Below are positions 39,517-50,825 of a stretch of 50,880 nt of DNA, one piece after another. Below the pieces are notes generated by a model, which had not been told where the DNA came from, did no database searches, and worked only from the letters and a program-made list of their open reading frames with translations. The stretch comes from Haplosporangium gracile (Eukaryota > Mortierellomycota > Mortierellomycetes > Mortierellales > Mortierellaceae): positions 1-50,880 of the forward strand of contig JAAAUF010000202.1 of assembly GCA_015499985.1 (NCBI GenBank), read 5' to 3'. Both the position numbers and the translations under genes were made by a program. The first letter of the stretch is position 1; each line of letters begins with the position of its first letter.

Positions 39517-42500
39517 ATGAGGCTCCTCAAAATCGACCCCCTCCGAGCATTCATTCTCTTCTGCATCCTAGTCTTTTATGGATACAACGCCGGAGAAGGC
39601 TACATCACCTGGACCAAAGCCCGCGAGTGGATCTTTACCTACCACAACCGCGACTACCTTGTCTCCGCTTTTTGTATCCTCCCCGTAGTCTTGGGCCACA
39701 CGGCTACAATCTGGGGCCACTATTTCCGATCCGAACGCGAGTTTCAGCACAGTCTTCAAAAAGTTACGACCGCCAAATCGCCCAAAGAGAAGACGTCGCT
39801 TTGGGAACTTCATATCCTGTGGGGCTACACTGTCAAGTACTGGGTCTTGGTCGGAGCTGTGGTTTTGATTCAACTGGGTTGGATTGCGATTGTTATTGCG
39901 ACGACCCTTGGAGATGAGCTGGAGGATCCCGATATCACCGTTGAGGCTGTCATTGGGCGTAAGTTTTTTTTTCCTTCGATGACACTGACATTGCTGCTTT
40001 ATCTACGCCGCCTGGCATGGGTTCCCCCTTTCAGTGACCCTCAATTAACAACCACTCTGTAATTTCATTTTCAATCAACAGTTCAAATCGGTTTCATCGG
40101 TGGTTACAACGCAATCGCCTGCTGTGGTATTATTCTGTTCTTGGTCTTGCGCCGTTCGATGCTTCAAGCCCTTGGGTTCACCTACTCTGAGGTTCTGCCG
40201 CTCCATCGTTGGTTGGGCGCCTTGATCTTTTTCTGGTCTTGTCTCCACACTGTCGGTTACATCTTGTATTACCACTCTGTCAATGCTTTGGCTGAAGAAT
40301 TCAATTTTTATGATATCGGTCGGTCCACCATGAACATCATGGGATGCATTGCCTTGGTAATTTTTTTTTCTCCCGGGTTGGTCTCACATGTTTTCAATCC
40401 AACGATCAATATTTCAGCTTAAGTTTTTATTAACGCGTATTTTCTTGTTTCAATTCAACGGGCTAAATAGGGCGCGTTGGCGATTCTCGCGTTCTTTTCG
40501 ATCCCATATGTCCGTCGCCGGTACTACGGCTGGTTCATTGGCCTCCATCGTTACATGACCGTCATCTTCTTTGTCGGCACGGTGGTTCACTACCCTTATT
40601 ACGTCCTCTGGTACTACCTCCTGCCCAACGTCATCCTCTTCTACGTCGACCGATTTGTCCCCAAGATCATCCAAGCCCGTACTCTTTACCCAGAGGCTTC
40701 CATCACCCTCAACAACGACGCCGATATCATCAAGATGACCTTCTCAGGTCCCGAACCTATGAAGCCCTATTACCCTGGTGACTATATCCTTGTCCGTGTT
40801 CCGGAATTAGGTGGTTTGTACCATCCGTTTACGATTGCGAGTTATTGGGCCGAAGATCCTTGTTCGATCACGTTGTTTATTCGCACGTATAATGAGAATA
40901 AGGCTAGTTGGACGGGTGCAATGGCGCGACTTTGTGGGACGGAGGATAAGCGGATTCGTGTCAAGGCCGATGTGGATGGTGTCTTTGGAGATCGGCGCCA
41001 TGACTACCTCAAGTCTGATGTCCTCATCATGTTTGTCGGTGAGTTTTTTTTTCATATTCATCAACTTGTTTATCAGATGTAATTGTACTGATCGCCACTT
41101 TATCTATCAAACATCACTGATCACTGACCAATCTCCTTTTTGTATTTTATCTGTTGTATCATTCAATCATTCAATCAATTCAGCGGGTGCTGCGATCACG
41201 ACGTTCATGTCGCTCATCAAGGCCATTGCCGCTCAGATCGCATCCTCCAACGCGCCCCTCCGCATCCAGCTGCACCTCATCTGCACCTTCCGCACCCGCA
41301 GTGAACTCCACGCCTACGGCTCCTTCCTCCACCAGATCACTCGCGACCCGCGTTTCACCTCCTGGCTCCACGTCGAGATCTATGTCTCCCGCCCCGATAA
41401 GCCCCAGACCCTCATGGGAGCCCACGCTCATGTCATCAAGAACGATATCCAGGTCCCTGGACCTTCGATCAAGAAGGAGAAGAAGAAGCGCTTCCAGTCT
41501 CTTAGACGCACGGGTACTATACTGAAGAGAGCTCTTTCTGGGCGCACTATTGTTGAAAAACCCTCTACTATCAACGAGGAGAAGGCTGTAAATGCTACGT
41601 CCACTGCTGCTGCTCCTGCGATTGGTCCTCTGAGCTTCGCGTCTGCAGGCAAGCATGTCCGTAACGAGTCCATTGACACGGTCGTTGATTTGAACGGTCA
41701 GAGTGGAAAGGAATCGCCCCGCAGAGTGTCGTCCAGCCTTAGTTCCGAAATCGATCCTTCCTCTTGCTCAACCCCTACCTCGCCCACCAGCCCTGTTACC
41801 TTTGCCATGGACCATCACGATGTTATCACTGAAGGTGGCGAACACAGCCAGGCTGCTGCTGCTGTTGTTGCACGCTCGACCCCAACACGCGAGATGACCT
41901 ACGACTCCAAGCGCCTGCCAACCTTCCAAGACGCCAACTCTACCAGCCTGGCGACTAAATACGCCCGTCTCGATCTGTATACCACCGCCATCATGATTGT
42001 CTTACCTTTGGGCGTCTGGTACATCCTTCGTGCGATCCATTGGGAGGGCTCTGCGCGGTACTGCGATGTCATGCAGGATATGGACCAGACACAGAATAAG
42101 ATCTGTTACGGTACCTATGCAACTATTCCCGAATTCGGACACGTCATTGCCATGTCCCTGGTCAGCTATGTCGTCATGTGGTTCGCACGTCGGTCGCTCT
42201 TCCGGTCCCTTGAAGCCAGCTCCCTCAAGGATCTCGAATCTGGTTCTTCCTCTTCCTCCTCCTCGTCCATTGGCAAGAAGAACAAGAGCAAGAACCTTCC
42301 CTACCCAGAATTGGACATTGAGGACGAGAAATTGAGTGTTGAGGACGGGAACTGGGACGAAGGCGATGTTGTCTTCTCGAGAGGTCGTGTGAATGTCAAG
42401 CGGGTGATTGAAAAGTTTATGGCCGGTGGTATTGGGCCAGTTGGGGGTGATCCAGGTGATGTTACGGTGTTTGGCGCCGGACCCGAGGCCTTTGTTGAGC

Positions 42501-42568
42501 ACTGCGAGCGGCAGGCCAAGGCAGCCAAGTGGGCAATTAATTTCCACCGCGAGACTTGGGCTCCCTAG
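39517..42568 (+). CDS. Ferric reductase / NADPH-oxidase family transmembrane protein
   Basis: Four exons: 39517-39958, 40082-40356, 40471-41038, 41184-42568; 889 aa. Family members move electrons from NADPH through FAD and two haems across the plasma membrane to reduce ferric or cupric ions. The N-terminal half has about six or seven spans. Haem-ligand candidates are in PLHRWLG, SCLHTVGY, GLHRYMT and VVHYPYY. The FAD domain has a PFTIAS motif after YYPGDYILVRVPELGGLYH. The nucleotide-binding domain starts with AGAAITTFMSL (about 429-440). After VEIYVSRPDK (about 491) it is interrupted by roughly 350 residues: a basic segment, S/T-rich linkers and two added membrane spans (about 690-710 and 745-765). 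The closing strand VTVFGAGPEAFVEHC returns at about 854. Upstream GATA-type sites suggest iron regulation. Ferric reductase versus another FRD-family activity cannot be decided here. Confidence 0.87.
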
Positions 42569-43113
42569 TTTTCTTACCCTTCACCTTTAGCATAGAACTT
42601 TTTTTTTCATTATTTTTTCACGCCATAAAACAATCTACATAAATTTTGCATTTTAAAAGAAAACGCGCGGTGACAGTGGTGTGTAATGGATGACGGATGA
42701 TGTGCATCGAATGGGAGGGGAGCCAGCGATTGATGCGGTAACAGCAGCCTCCGTGTTTTCCATCTCAACATGAGCTGGGGCGCCCTTGCACCAACAATTG
42801 CGCTATTTTTTTTTTCTCGTTATGATTTGCGCTAGGGTTTGTGGACAGTCCAGAATTTCTTACTTGGTTTGCGCACTGTCCTCCCGTCATGTCTTTCCTT
42901 TGCAACTCATCTCCATTTTCATATGTGGATCAATTGATGTCACTCAACGACCAACGACCAACGACCAACGATTCCAACGACCAACGAGGGAGCAAAGCCG
43001 GCACACGAGCATGCGGACAAGAGGGAAGGGAAGAAGGAAAATGATATTCAGCTCATGCGACAACCAATGCGCATTTTTGGTGTGTGCGTATGTATGTATG
43101 TATATATATGTGC

Positions 43114-43175
<62 letters not shown>

Positions 43176-43429
43176 GTGTGTGTATGTGTATGTGTGTGTG
43201 TGTGGGTTTGCTGGTGATAAAAAAAAGTGACCGTTCACGTCTCTTCTGTGTTCCTTCCTTCTCTTCCTTTTTTTTTTCTTTTCTTCTTTTTCTCACACTC
43301 CACATCCATACGCTCTACCTCTTGTCTTCTCTTCACTTCACTTCGCTTCACTTCCTTTCCCCTCAACTTGTTAACCTTCCCTCTCACACTCTCCCCTCTT
43401 TACTGAAGCAAAAAAGAACAACAGGGATC
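42569..43429 (+). promoter_or_regulatory. Intergenic region with TG microsatellite
   Basis: Contains a CAACGAC-type short tandem repeat (about 42945-42985), a long TG/TATG array (43081-43205) and a CT-rich leader before the ATG at 43430. No gene seen. Confidence 0.6.
43081..43205. repeat. TG/TATG dinucleotide-type microsatellite
   Basis: About 125 bp of alternating (TG)n and (TATG)n with Z-DNA potential, ending 225 bp before the next start codon. Confidence 0.95.
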
Positions 43430-45353
43430 ATGATAGACAGAGATATACCAGCAGTACAAAGGGACCCAGAGGCCCCAGTGGCCGATACCGAACAACGTAA
43501 AATACACAACTTCCTCAACCGAGCCATTGTTCTCTTTCTCTCCTCTCTCTTTCAGACACACACACAAACACACAATCACAGGCGCAAGTTACGACCTAAC
43601 GTCTCCCTTCTCTTTCTAACGAACACAAAAAGTACTCACACGACTCGTCCTTTGTCTTCCTTACGTTCCTTCTTTCCTCCCAAAACAACAAATGCAAACA
43701 AAATAGTGGTGGTGGGTCAGGACGCAAGGGACAGGAGACTGAAATTCAAACGCTGGGGTAGGTTCGCATGCGCCCCCCTTTTTATCATCATCGCCCTCAC
43801 CGCTGCCTTCTGGCTCCCCTTCTTTATCCGTGATTCCGATAACAAGAACAGAATACCCTCCAAGATTGTTGTTGCCGATAAACGGATTTTCCTCTCGCTT
43901 GGATATCCTGCTTTTGGAGGCAAGGAGGGTTCGGAGGTAGGAGGAGGTGGTGGTGGTAGTGGTGCAGGGGACCTTGTGAGTTTTGTGCAGTTGGAGAGTG
44001 AGGCGAGTGTCAACGATGTGACGATCCAGGTGGTTGGGGTTGATTTTACAGAGCGTCAGCGCAAGGACGAATACTACAGAAATGACGAGTACTATGTCAA
44101 TATCCTCAAAAATGACGCTAAAAACAAGGACAAGGACCATCGCTCCAACGACGACGATGAAGAAGAGGATGACCTTGAAGAACCAGGACTCATGTTTGGA
44201 AGCACCAAGGGCGACACAGGAACCCATATCGAATTCCGAGTCGGCAGATCGAAACGCCACCCGATCGAACGAGCCCAACTCCGTCTCAAGATTACGGTTC
44301 CGTTGAAGTTTGATGGCGAACTCAGTATTGAGGGGACGCAGCTTCATATCGAGTCGGGAGTTTCGTTGGCTCAGGCTCGGTTCTCGTTGTTGCATCTCAC
44401 TGCGCATACTGGAGACTTTGTCCTCATGGGATCTGCCAACGATGGTGATGACGATAATAACAAGGATAATGGTGACAGGAGGTCGCCGCATGGAGGAAAG
44501 AAGACAAGAAACGGTGACGAACCTGTCCTACGCGTCTCGACTCTCAACGCACAGATCACCCACAAGGGCTCCATCACCGTCGGCCCTCTCAAATCTGCAG
44601 TCTCCGGGAAACCTGTCCGCGCTCGCCTCGAAACCCAACAGGGTGACATCTCCCTCATCGCCATTACTACCATGATCACCCTCGCCAAGAAGGACCAGCC
44701 CTGGGAATTTCCTGATGAAGAAGAGCTCGTCCATTATTTCAACCCAACGTCGCACAGTAAGGGCGATGTCCATCTGGATATCCGACAGGGAGAACTGGAT
44801 GATGACAACGACGAAGAGAATGGGTATTGGATTGGAAAGGTGTTTGTACAGGCTCAGGCTGAGGAAGGGTCCGTGACAGGACGGGTTGATTTGAGCGACT
44901 ACCAGCTTGTTTCCATCAATGCTGACTGCTATGCCGACACCATTCTCGAAGTCGTAAGCTCCTTGTTCTCCTTTTGCGATTATTGGATTATTGAAAGCGT
45001 CAAAGAATGTAATAACGAAGAAACAATACCATATCTTTTTTTCTCGCATTAACACATACATCTTACTACACTTTTCTCTCTCTCTCTCTCTCTCTCCAAC
45101 ACACACACACACACATCTACATCACACAAACTAGGCGGATTTGTTCATGGGAGACGTGGCGGTGACGGCATCGCAGACAAGAAAGGCCACCGTCCTTCAA
45201 AAGGACGATGGTGAGACTATCATCCGATACTCTCACTCAGAATCGTCTAAGAAACTTGGCTACAAGGGCTTCCCCAACCACGACGACAGTTTCTCTCTCG
45301 GAAACGTTGGTCTCCATTCTACCCATGGATCTGCCACCCTTATCTTTTCTTAG
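43430..45353 (+). CDS. Type II membrane protein with beta-rich ectodomain, unknown function
   Basis: Three exons, 43430-43496, 43707-44953, 45135-45353; 510 aa. The first intron is in frame without being protein-like, and removing it joins DTEQ to LVVGQDARD in phase 1. I do not recognise the family by name. Layout: a cytoplasmic tail of about 40 residues ending in a basic patch (RDRRLKFKRWGR); one membrane span at about 42-62 (FACAPLFIIIALTAAFWLPFF); then a large domain of alternating hydrophobic/polar strands interrupted by acidic, Asp/Asn-rich low-complexity loops (about 180-210 and 305-330). Repeated strand-turn units (LHIESGVSLAQARFSLLHLTAHTGDF-like; LNAQITHKGSITVGPLKS; ARLETQQGDISLIA) recall the repeating beta-solenoid of DUF4097/adhesin-like domains, which is only a resemblance. 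It is probably exposed at the cell surface or in the ER lumen. Confidence 0.8.
45055..45118. repeat. CT and AC dinucleotide runs inside an intron
   Basis: (TC)n at about 45078-45097 followed by (AC)n at about 45100-45114, within the last intron of the type II membrane protein gene and providing its polypyrimidine tract. Confidence 0.85.
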
Positions 45354-45591
45354 CTACTTTTTCTAGTATTTTTTTCCCCCTTTCTGTTCGAGCAGATACT
45401 GCGACTAGTTAAGAGCCACAACACCCTTCTCAGTAAATGAATGAAAACTGGTAAATCGAGGAAGCGATGGAGAAAAGACAAAAAAGTCTGTTGTATTAAA
45501 ATATGTAGGGAGTCCTGTCCTCGTACAAAACAAAAGGAAAAGGCAGGTTCATATGGCGTTAAAAGCAGGCAAACGACTCCATGTGAGGAGG

Positions 45592-46682
45592 CTACCAAGA
45601 ATTCTCGGCAGGTTTGTCGGCCATGTAACTATCCAGATCGTTGTCGAGCATACTAGCCGCGGTCTTGGTATCCTTCATCATGTAGGCATCCAATTGCGAG
45701 TCCAGTTCGCCAGCATTGGCCACTGCTGGTTTTGCCTTGTCGCTCTTCATTCCCTTCTTGCCCTTTCCTGTTGCCCCCGCTGCTCCGGTCCCTGCTCGTG
45801 CACTTCCTCCTACGGCTTTTGCTGCTGCCTTTGCTGCCTTGATCGCATTTGACCTGCCTCCTGCTTGTGCTCCTGCCTGTGCTTGTGCTGCACCGCTTCT
45901 CTGTCTCTGTTGTTGTATCGTAGGTAATACTGCAGCAGCTGCAGCTTGTTGCCTCCTACCCGGCCGACCACCCAACACCAAAGCCTTATGCCGAGTCGCA
46001 CGTGTTCCACCAATCACAGCTCCTCCAGCTCCAGCTCCAGCAGCATTCTGCCTCCGATCCCTCCTTGATCCCAACACAGGTCCTCTTCCTCCTGTTGCTG
46101 CAATACTAGCCGCAGGGGCAAGCAAGAACTCATCTGAGACACCTGTGCCACGTTCCTGCATAGCTCTTGCAAGTCCGCCAGCCGTATGAAGTCCTCCCGG
46201 TACCAATCCCGATCCTCCTCCTCCACTTCTTCCTCCTTTGTTATTGGTTCCTGCGCCGCGTCTTGTTGATAATGGCCCTCCTGTTGTTGCTGTGCTGATA
46301 CGATGGCCACCAGGGCCCTGGGGATGCGATCCAGTGGCAAACCCTAGACCCAGACTCCGCCCTGGACGCGATTCGATCCCTGTTGAGGGGTTGACGACTG
46401 TGATACCGTTGTTGCGGGACTGTGCCAGTTTCTGGAATCTATTTTTTTTTATTTTGAAAAGGATGAAAAACGTTGATTAGTTGAGTCGCCTTTTTGTTTC
46501 ACATAATGGTTTGCATCTGTAGAACAGGAACAATAACTGCACAGCAATAAAATAAATAAAAAAAAAAAAAAAAAAAAGTGAATGGTCGACGGGGTTTACC
46601 TGGTGCTGAGGGATCCACCTGCATTGCCCTGAGTGCCTGAGGATCCACCGAGGTAGAGGATTTGTCCGTTCTTCGATGCCAT
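45592..46682 (-). CDS. FoP/CHTOP-like mRNA-export adaptor with two LDxxLDxYM motifs
   Basis: Two exons, 46600-46682 and 45592-46438, phase 2; 309 aa. The N-terminus is Gly/Ser-rich (GQILYLGGSSG). The middle is RG/RR-rich with long Ala/Gly/Gln stretches, a typical RNA-binding and arginine-methylation composition. The C-terminus contains ELDSQLDAYM and LDNDLDSYM, two copies of the LDxxLDxY(M) motif of the C-terminal FoP duplication domain and of UAP56-binding motifs in TREX adaptors such as ALYREF and CHTOP. No RRM is visible, which points to CHTOP/FoP rather than ALYREF. The probable role is coupling mRNA to the export helicase UAP56/Sub2 in the nucleus. The family call rests on this short motif, so it is moderate. 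Confidence 0.75.
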
Positions 46683-47782
46683 GTTGTGCTTTGTGGGGTG
46701 TGATGGAAAGGAATAATGAAGCGGAAATAAGAGGCAGCCAAAAAAGTGAGGATAAAATATATATAAAAAAAGACGTTCCAAGGGATGGGACTGGAAATCG
46801 AAACTGGTTGGTTGGTTTGTTCGCGCCTCTCTCCGCTTGAAGAAAAGGTTGATGACGCTTAGTATTAAGTCTAATCGTGCGACCTTCTTGCACTTAACGC
46901 CACCAATTCTTGCGTCGAGGGATCCAACATTCTTGATGCCCAAGGAACGACGCCTTATTGTAGGAGTGCAAAGATATGGCATGCATGCATGCCAACGAAA
47001 TTACCAGAGACCATCGCAAAAAAAAAAAAGAAAACAATAAATAGAAGCATCTATCATCGGGCATAAATGTATAACCAGCTAATGGCTTGTTGAAAAAGTG
47101 GCAGTGAAAAGAATAAAAATATTGGGAACAGAGAGCAAATCTTGGTCATCCTTCAATTGCATATCAGTGTTGTGCTCTCAATCCTTCAGCCTTCCTCTAC
47201 ACCTTCTTTTTTGATCGAAAAAAAAGGGTAAGGGAGAATGAAAAGAATGAGTAGTGTAAAAACACCCTGCCACCATGAGCACTGCCCTGCATGCCCATTC
47301 ACTCATATCGTGTGTCAACTCGAAACATGAACAGCCCGAGCAATGAAAGAAAATAGAGAAGGTTCTTGGGTGTTGTTGTAGCGCAGTCGAGAAAAATAGT
47401 TTATTATTTTCCTGTGATGTCCTTGGCGCATCTCCCCTCAATCCCCCTTTTATTCACTCTTGCCGTCAGACATCTGCTTTCCCATGTGTGTTTTTGTTGC
47501 TGCTGTTATCGCCCATCTTGCCTTTTAGATCGAAGGAAAAATAAGGAAAGAAGGAAGTAGTCATGTGTGAAAAAGTTCGGTAGTGCGTGTAAATGGTCAA
47601 AAAAGTAAAAAAAAGCAGGCCTGGTATTAGTGTCGATCATAGTTTTACTGACAAAGTTTCGACAAAACGGATGAAATGAAAGAAAAGGTTGGGGGAGAAG
47701 TAAAAGAGTAAATAAGAGAAAGCAAAAAAAATTGGTATGTGGTGGTGTGTATGAGAGAGTCCTGTCCATCCATCGTGGTCGA
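46683..47782. other. Intergenic region between polyQ/N protein gene and FoP-like gene
   Basis: Both neighbours are on the minus strand, so this holds the FoP-like promoter (right of 46683) and the 3' flank of the polyQ gene. Scattered short open frames, none convincing. Confidence 0.55.
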
Positions 47783-50138
47783 TTACGAGCAGAACACCTT
47801 GGCCTTGCCGACAACAACGCCATTAGAGTCGATGAAGCATGGCATGACACAGACTCGGACCGAACCAGACTCTTTGCTCTTGTGAGCCGGCGACATCTTC
47901 TCGGCGTCATACTCAGTTTCATTAGGAATAACCTGTGCCTTGATCTCGGCGTTCTGGCTCCGCATCGTCAAGCTAAGCTCGATAGCCTTCGTCACGAGAT
48001 CGAGGACCTAAAAAAAAGGGGGGGAGGGGGATACATTGTATGGGTGATGAGTCGTCAAAAGGCAAAAATATAACAACGTGAACTTGTCGTCGACAAAGAA
48101 AGATAGATTCTCAAAAGCATTCGAGAGAAGAAAAAAAAAGGAGTCCATGCATCCAATCTAAAGAATGAAAAAGTACCTTCTGCTGTCCGTTCCAAACGTT
48201 GTAGTAAACCTCCAGCTTGGACTCAAAGATTTTGGCAATACGCTGGGCCTCTTGGGCAGCAAAGGCTTGGGCAACGGGGGCCTTGGCGGAAAGATAGCAG
48301 ACCTGCTGACGGAACCGAACAGCCTGGTCCACAAAGTTGTTCTCCATCATCCAGTTGTAGATTGCGCTAAACTGGGGTGCGAGCTGGAAGCCCACATAGA
48401 AGGGAGGGCCGTTGAAAACCTCCTGGAGCAGCAGGTCCATGATGTACTTCTCGAGGAACATGTTGAGGATATAGGACTCATTGTTCCCAAACTTGTACCT
48501 CTTCTTGACGAGATTCTGAACCTCCTCCACCTTCAGGTTGACGGCACGGTCGCCGGCGGATGACTTTGTGAGCTGCAAGATGGCAGCCTGGAGCATGCGA
48601 ACGCGTTGTTCGATCGTCGAGTGGTCGTCATCGGTCGCACGAATCTGTCGGACATCGTTCAAGTACTTGGACCGGAGCTCGTCAATCTCCTTCTCGCGCT
48701 TGTGAACAACCTCCTGAAGCTTCAATCGATCCTGGCTGGCTTGGGTGTACGACTGATGGATTTCCCGGTTCTCCTGCGACTTTTGGGTCAAGGTGTAGCG
48801 AAGTTCTCTAATCTTGGCCTGTGCTGACTCTTGGGACTTTTTCCAACTCACAACCTGGTCCTGAAGAACGCGGACATCCGAGGATAAAGCCAATTCCCCG
48901 GAGTTGTTGTTGGTTCCGTTATTGTTGTTGTTATTGTTGTTGCCGTCGTTGGGGTATCCGTTGCCATTGCCGTTCATGTTGCCGTTTCCGTTCATGTTTC
49001 CGTTTCCGTTCATGTTTCCGTTTCCGTTACCGTTCATGTTGTTGTTGTCCATGCCATTGGTGTGGTTGTTGTTGTTATTGTTACTGTTGTCGTTGCCCTC
49101 GATAGCAGAGAGGTTCAACATGCCGCTCGTTAAGGCATTTATGTTGTTGTCGTATCCATAACCGCCGTCCTGCTGGTTCATATCGCCGCCTCCTTGCTGA
49201 TTGGCCAAGTGCTGCTGTTGCTGCTGCTGGTAGTATTGTTGCTGCTGCTGTTGCTGCTGTGGGTCCATACCACCGTATCCTCCGTCGTAGCCTCCGCCAT
49301 TCTCCATACCGTTGTGACCACCCTGCTGGTTCATCGCGTTGGGGTCCATCTGGTATTGCTGCTGCTGGTAGTTGATGGACTGTGACATCAGCATACCATC
49401 GTTGCTATAGGCCTGCTGAAGCATCGAGTCGCTGTTGTTGTTATACGACCCGCCTTGCTGGAGCATCGAGCCGTCGCCATAGGAACCCGACTGCAACTGC
49501 ATCTGGTTCTGCGGCATGCCCGAGTTGAGCGAGAGAGAATCTGAATCCATCTGATTGTTGTTGTATTGCATCTGTTGCTGCTGGTAGTCTTGAGGCTGAT
49601 ATTGTTGCTGCTGCTGCTGCTGCATGTTATAGTACTGCTGCTGTTGCTGAAGGTGTTGCTGCTGCTGCTGCTGAAGGTCCATACTGTTGTTTCGATTGTT
49701 GCTGCTTCTCGGGCTGTTTCCAGAAGGGGCGTTGTTGAGGTTGGCGTTAGAAACGTTGGAGATATTGCTTCCGTTAGACAAGTTTAAATTGAAGCCGGAC
49801 TGACCGCCCTGACCCTGGGCCTGTAGTTGTTGTTGGGTCTGGGCTTGAGCATGGGCTTGGACGGCCGAGGCAGCAGCAGCAGCTGGTCCTGGTGTTGCAG
49901 ATAACTGCTGTTGTTGCTGCTGTTGCTGTTGTTGTTGTGCCTGCGCTGAAGTGGGTGGTTGTTGTTGACCAGCCTGCTGACCGGTCTGACTTCCCTGGGA
50001 GGGAGGGCCAGGCCTGCTCTGAGGAGTGATACCATTGACGGACGAACCTCGATTGGCAGTGCGGGGCCTGTTAGCGGAGGAAGGTGGAGGGGTGGTATGA
50101 GCAGGTTCATCCTTTTTCTTTTTTCCAAAGAGGTTCAT
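47783..50138 (-). CDS. PolyQ/N coiled-coil protein with conserved-looking C-terminal domain
   Basis: Two exons, 48177-50138 and 47783-48007, phase 0; 728 aa. Not recognised. It starts MNLFGKKKKDEP (basic), then P/S-rich sequence. About residues 60-425 are dominated by Q runs (up to 12), N runs and GNMNGNG-type repeats, coded by CAG/CAA and AAC mixtures. Residues about 430-510 form a probable coiled coil (VRVLQDQVVSWKKSQE... REKEIDELRSKYLND). The rest (about 530-728) is ordered and low in Q/N: KRYKFGNNESYILNMFLEKYIMDLLLQEVFNGPPFYVGF, AIYNWMMENNF and a final SGSVRVCVMPCFIDSNG. A scaffold or regulator with a prion-like N-terminus is plausible, but no function is claimed. The leader (50139-50600) is CT-rich on the sense strand. 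Confidence 0.82.
49200..49960. repeat. CAG/CAA and AAC-type coding microsatellites (polyQ/polyN)
   Basis: Clusters of TGC/TTG and GTT trinucleotides on the plus strand that encode the Q and N tracts of the minus-strand polyQ/N protein. A GNMNGNG-coding minisatellite lies further along at about 48955-49035. Confidence 0.85.
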
Positions 50139-50687
50139 CCTTGCTTGCTGTTGTTTGTGTAGGTGCGTTGTTTGTTTTGGTGGTGTGATGAGAGTGAGAT
50201 GAAGGAAGACTGAAGAGAGTCAAGAGTCGACTTGGAGGGAAGAGGAGTGAGAGGCAGCGAAGAAAGGGGGCGAAGATGAGAATAGAGTGAGAGTAAGAGT
50301 AAGAGTAGTGCGAGTGATAGAATAAAGCGGAGTGAAGGTGAAGGAGGGAAGGAGAGAGGAGAAATGAGGGAAATGAGGGCGAAGGAAGAGGGAGAGGAAG
50401 AAAAAAGAGGAAAGAGAAAAAGAGGAAAAGAGAGGGAGGGAAAAAAAAGAGAGGCCAAGGACGACGAGGAAAAGGAGGAGGAGGAAGAGGAGGAGGAAGA
50501 GAGGGCGCGATGCGGCGATGGAAGAGAGTAGTGAGAAAACAGGTGTGAGGAAGGCAGAGTAAGGAAAGGGCCACCCTTGACCCTTGAGAGAGCTCACATA
50601 ATTTTTCGACTCTTACACGCACTCTTTGTTCTATCTATTGTATTTTTTTGTATTTGTGTTTGCACGTTTGCACCGCCCTCCCTCTCT

Positions 50688-50689
<2 letters not shown>

Positions 50690-50718
<29 letters not shown>
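50690..50718. repeat. CT dinucleotide microsatellite
   Basis: About 14 consecutive CT units. Confidence 0.9.
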
Positions 50719-50724
<6 letters not shown>

Positions 50725-50825
50725 CAGTCTCGTCTCTTCTCTCTCTTTCTTTTCTTTTCTTTGTTTGCCTTCTTCTCTTCTCCCTCTCTTTGGGAGGTTA
50801 TTTTTCCTCCAGGTTGCATACTTCC

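Noticed and set aside
43055..43429. In-frame extension of the membrane protein through the TG array
   Set aside because: Translation would be Val-Cys repeats from the microsatellite; the ATG at 43430 follows a CT-rich leader.
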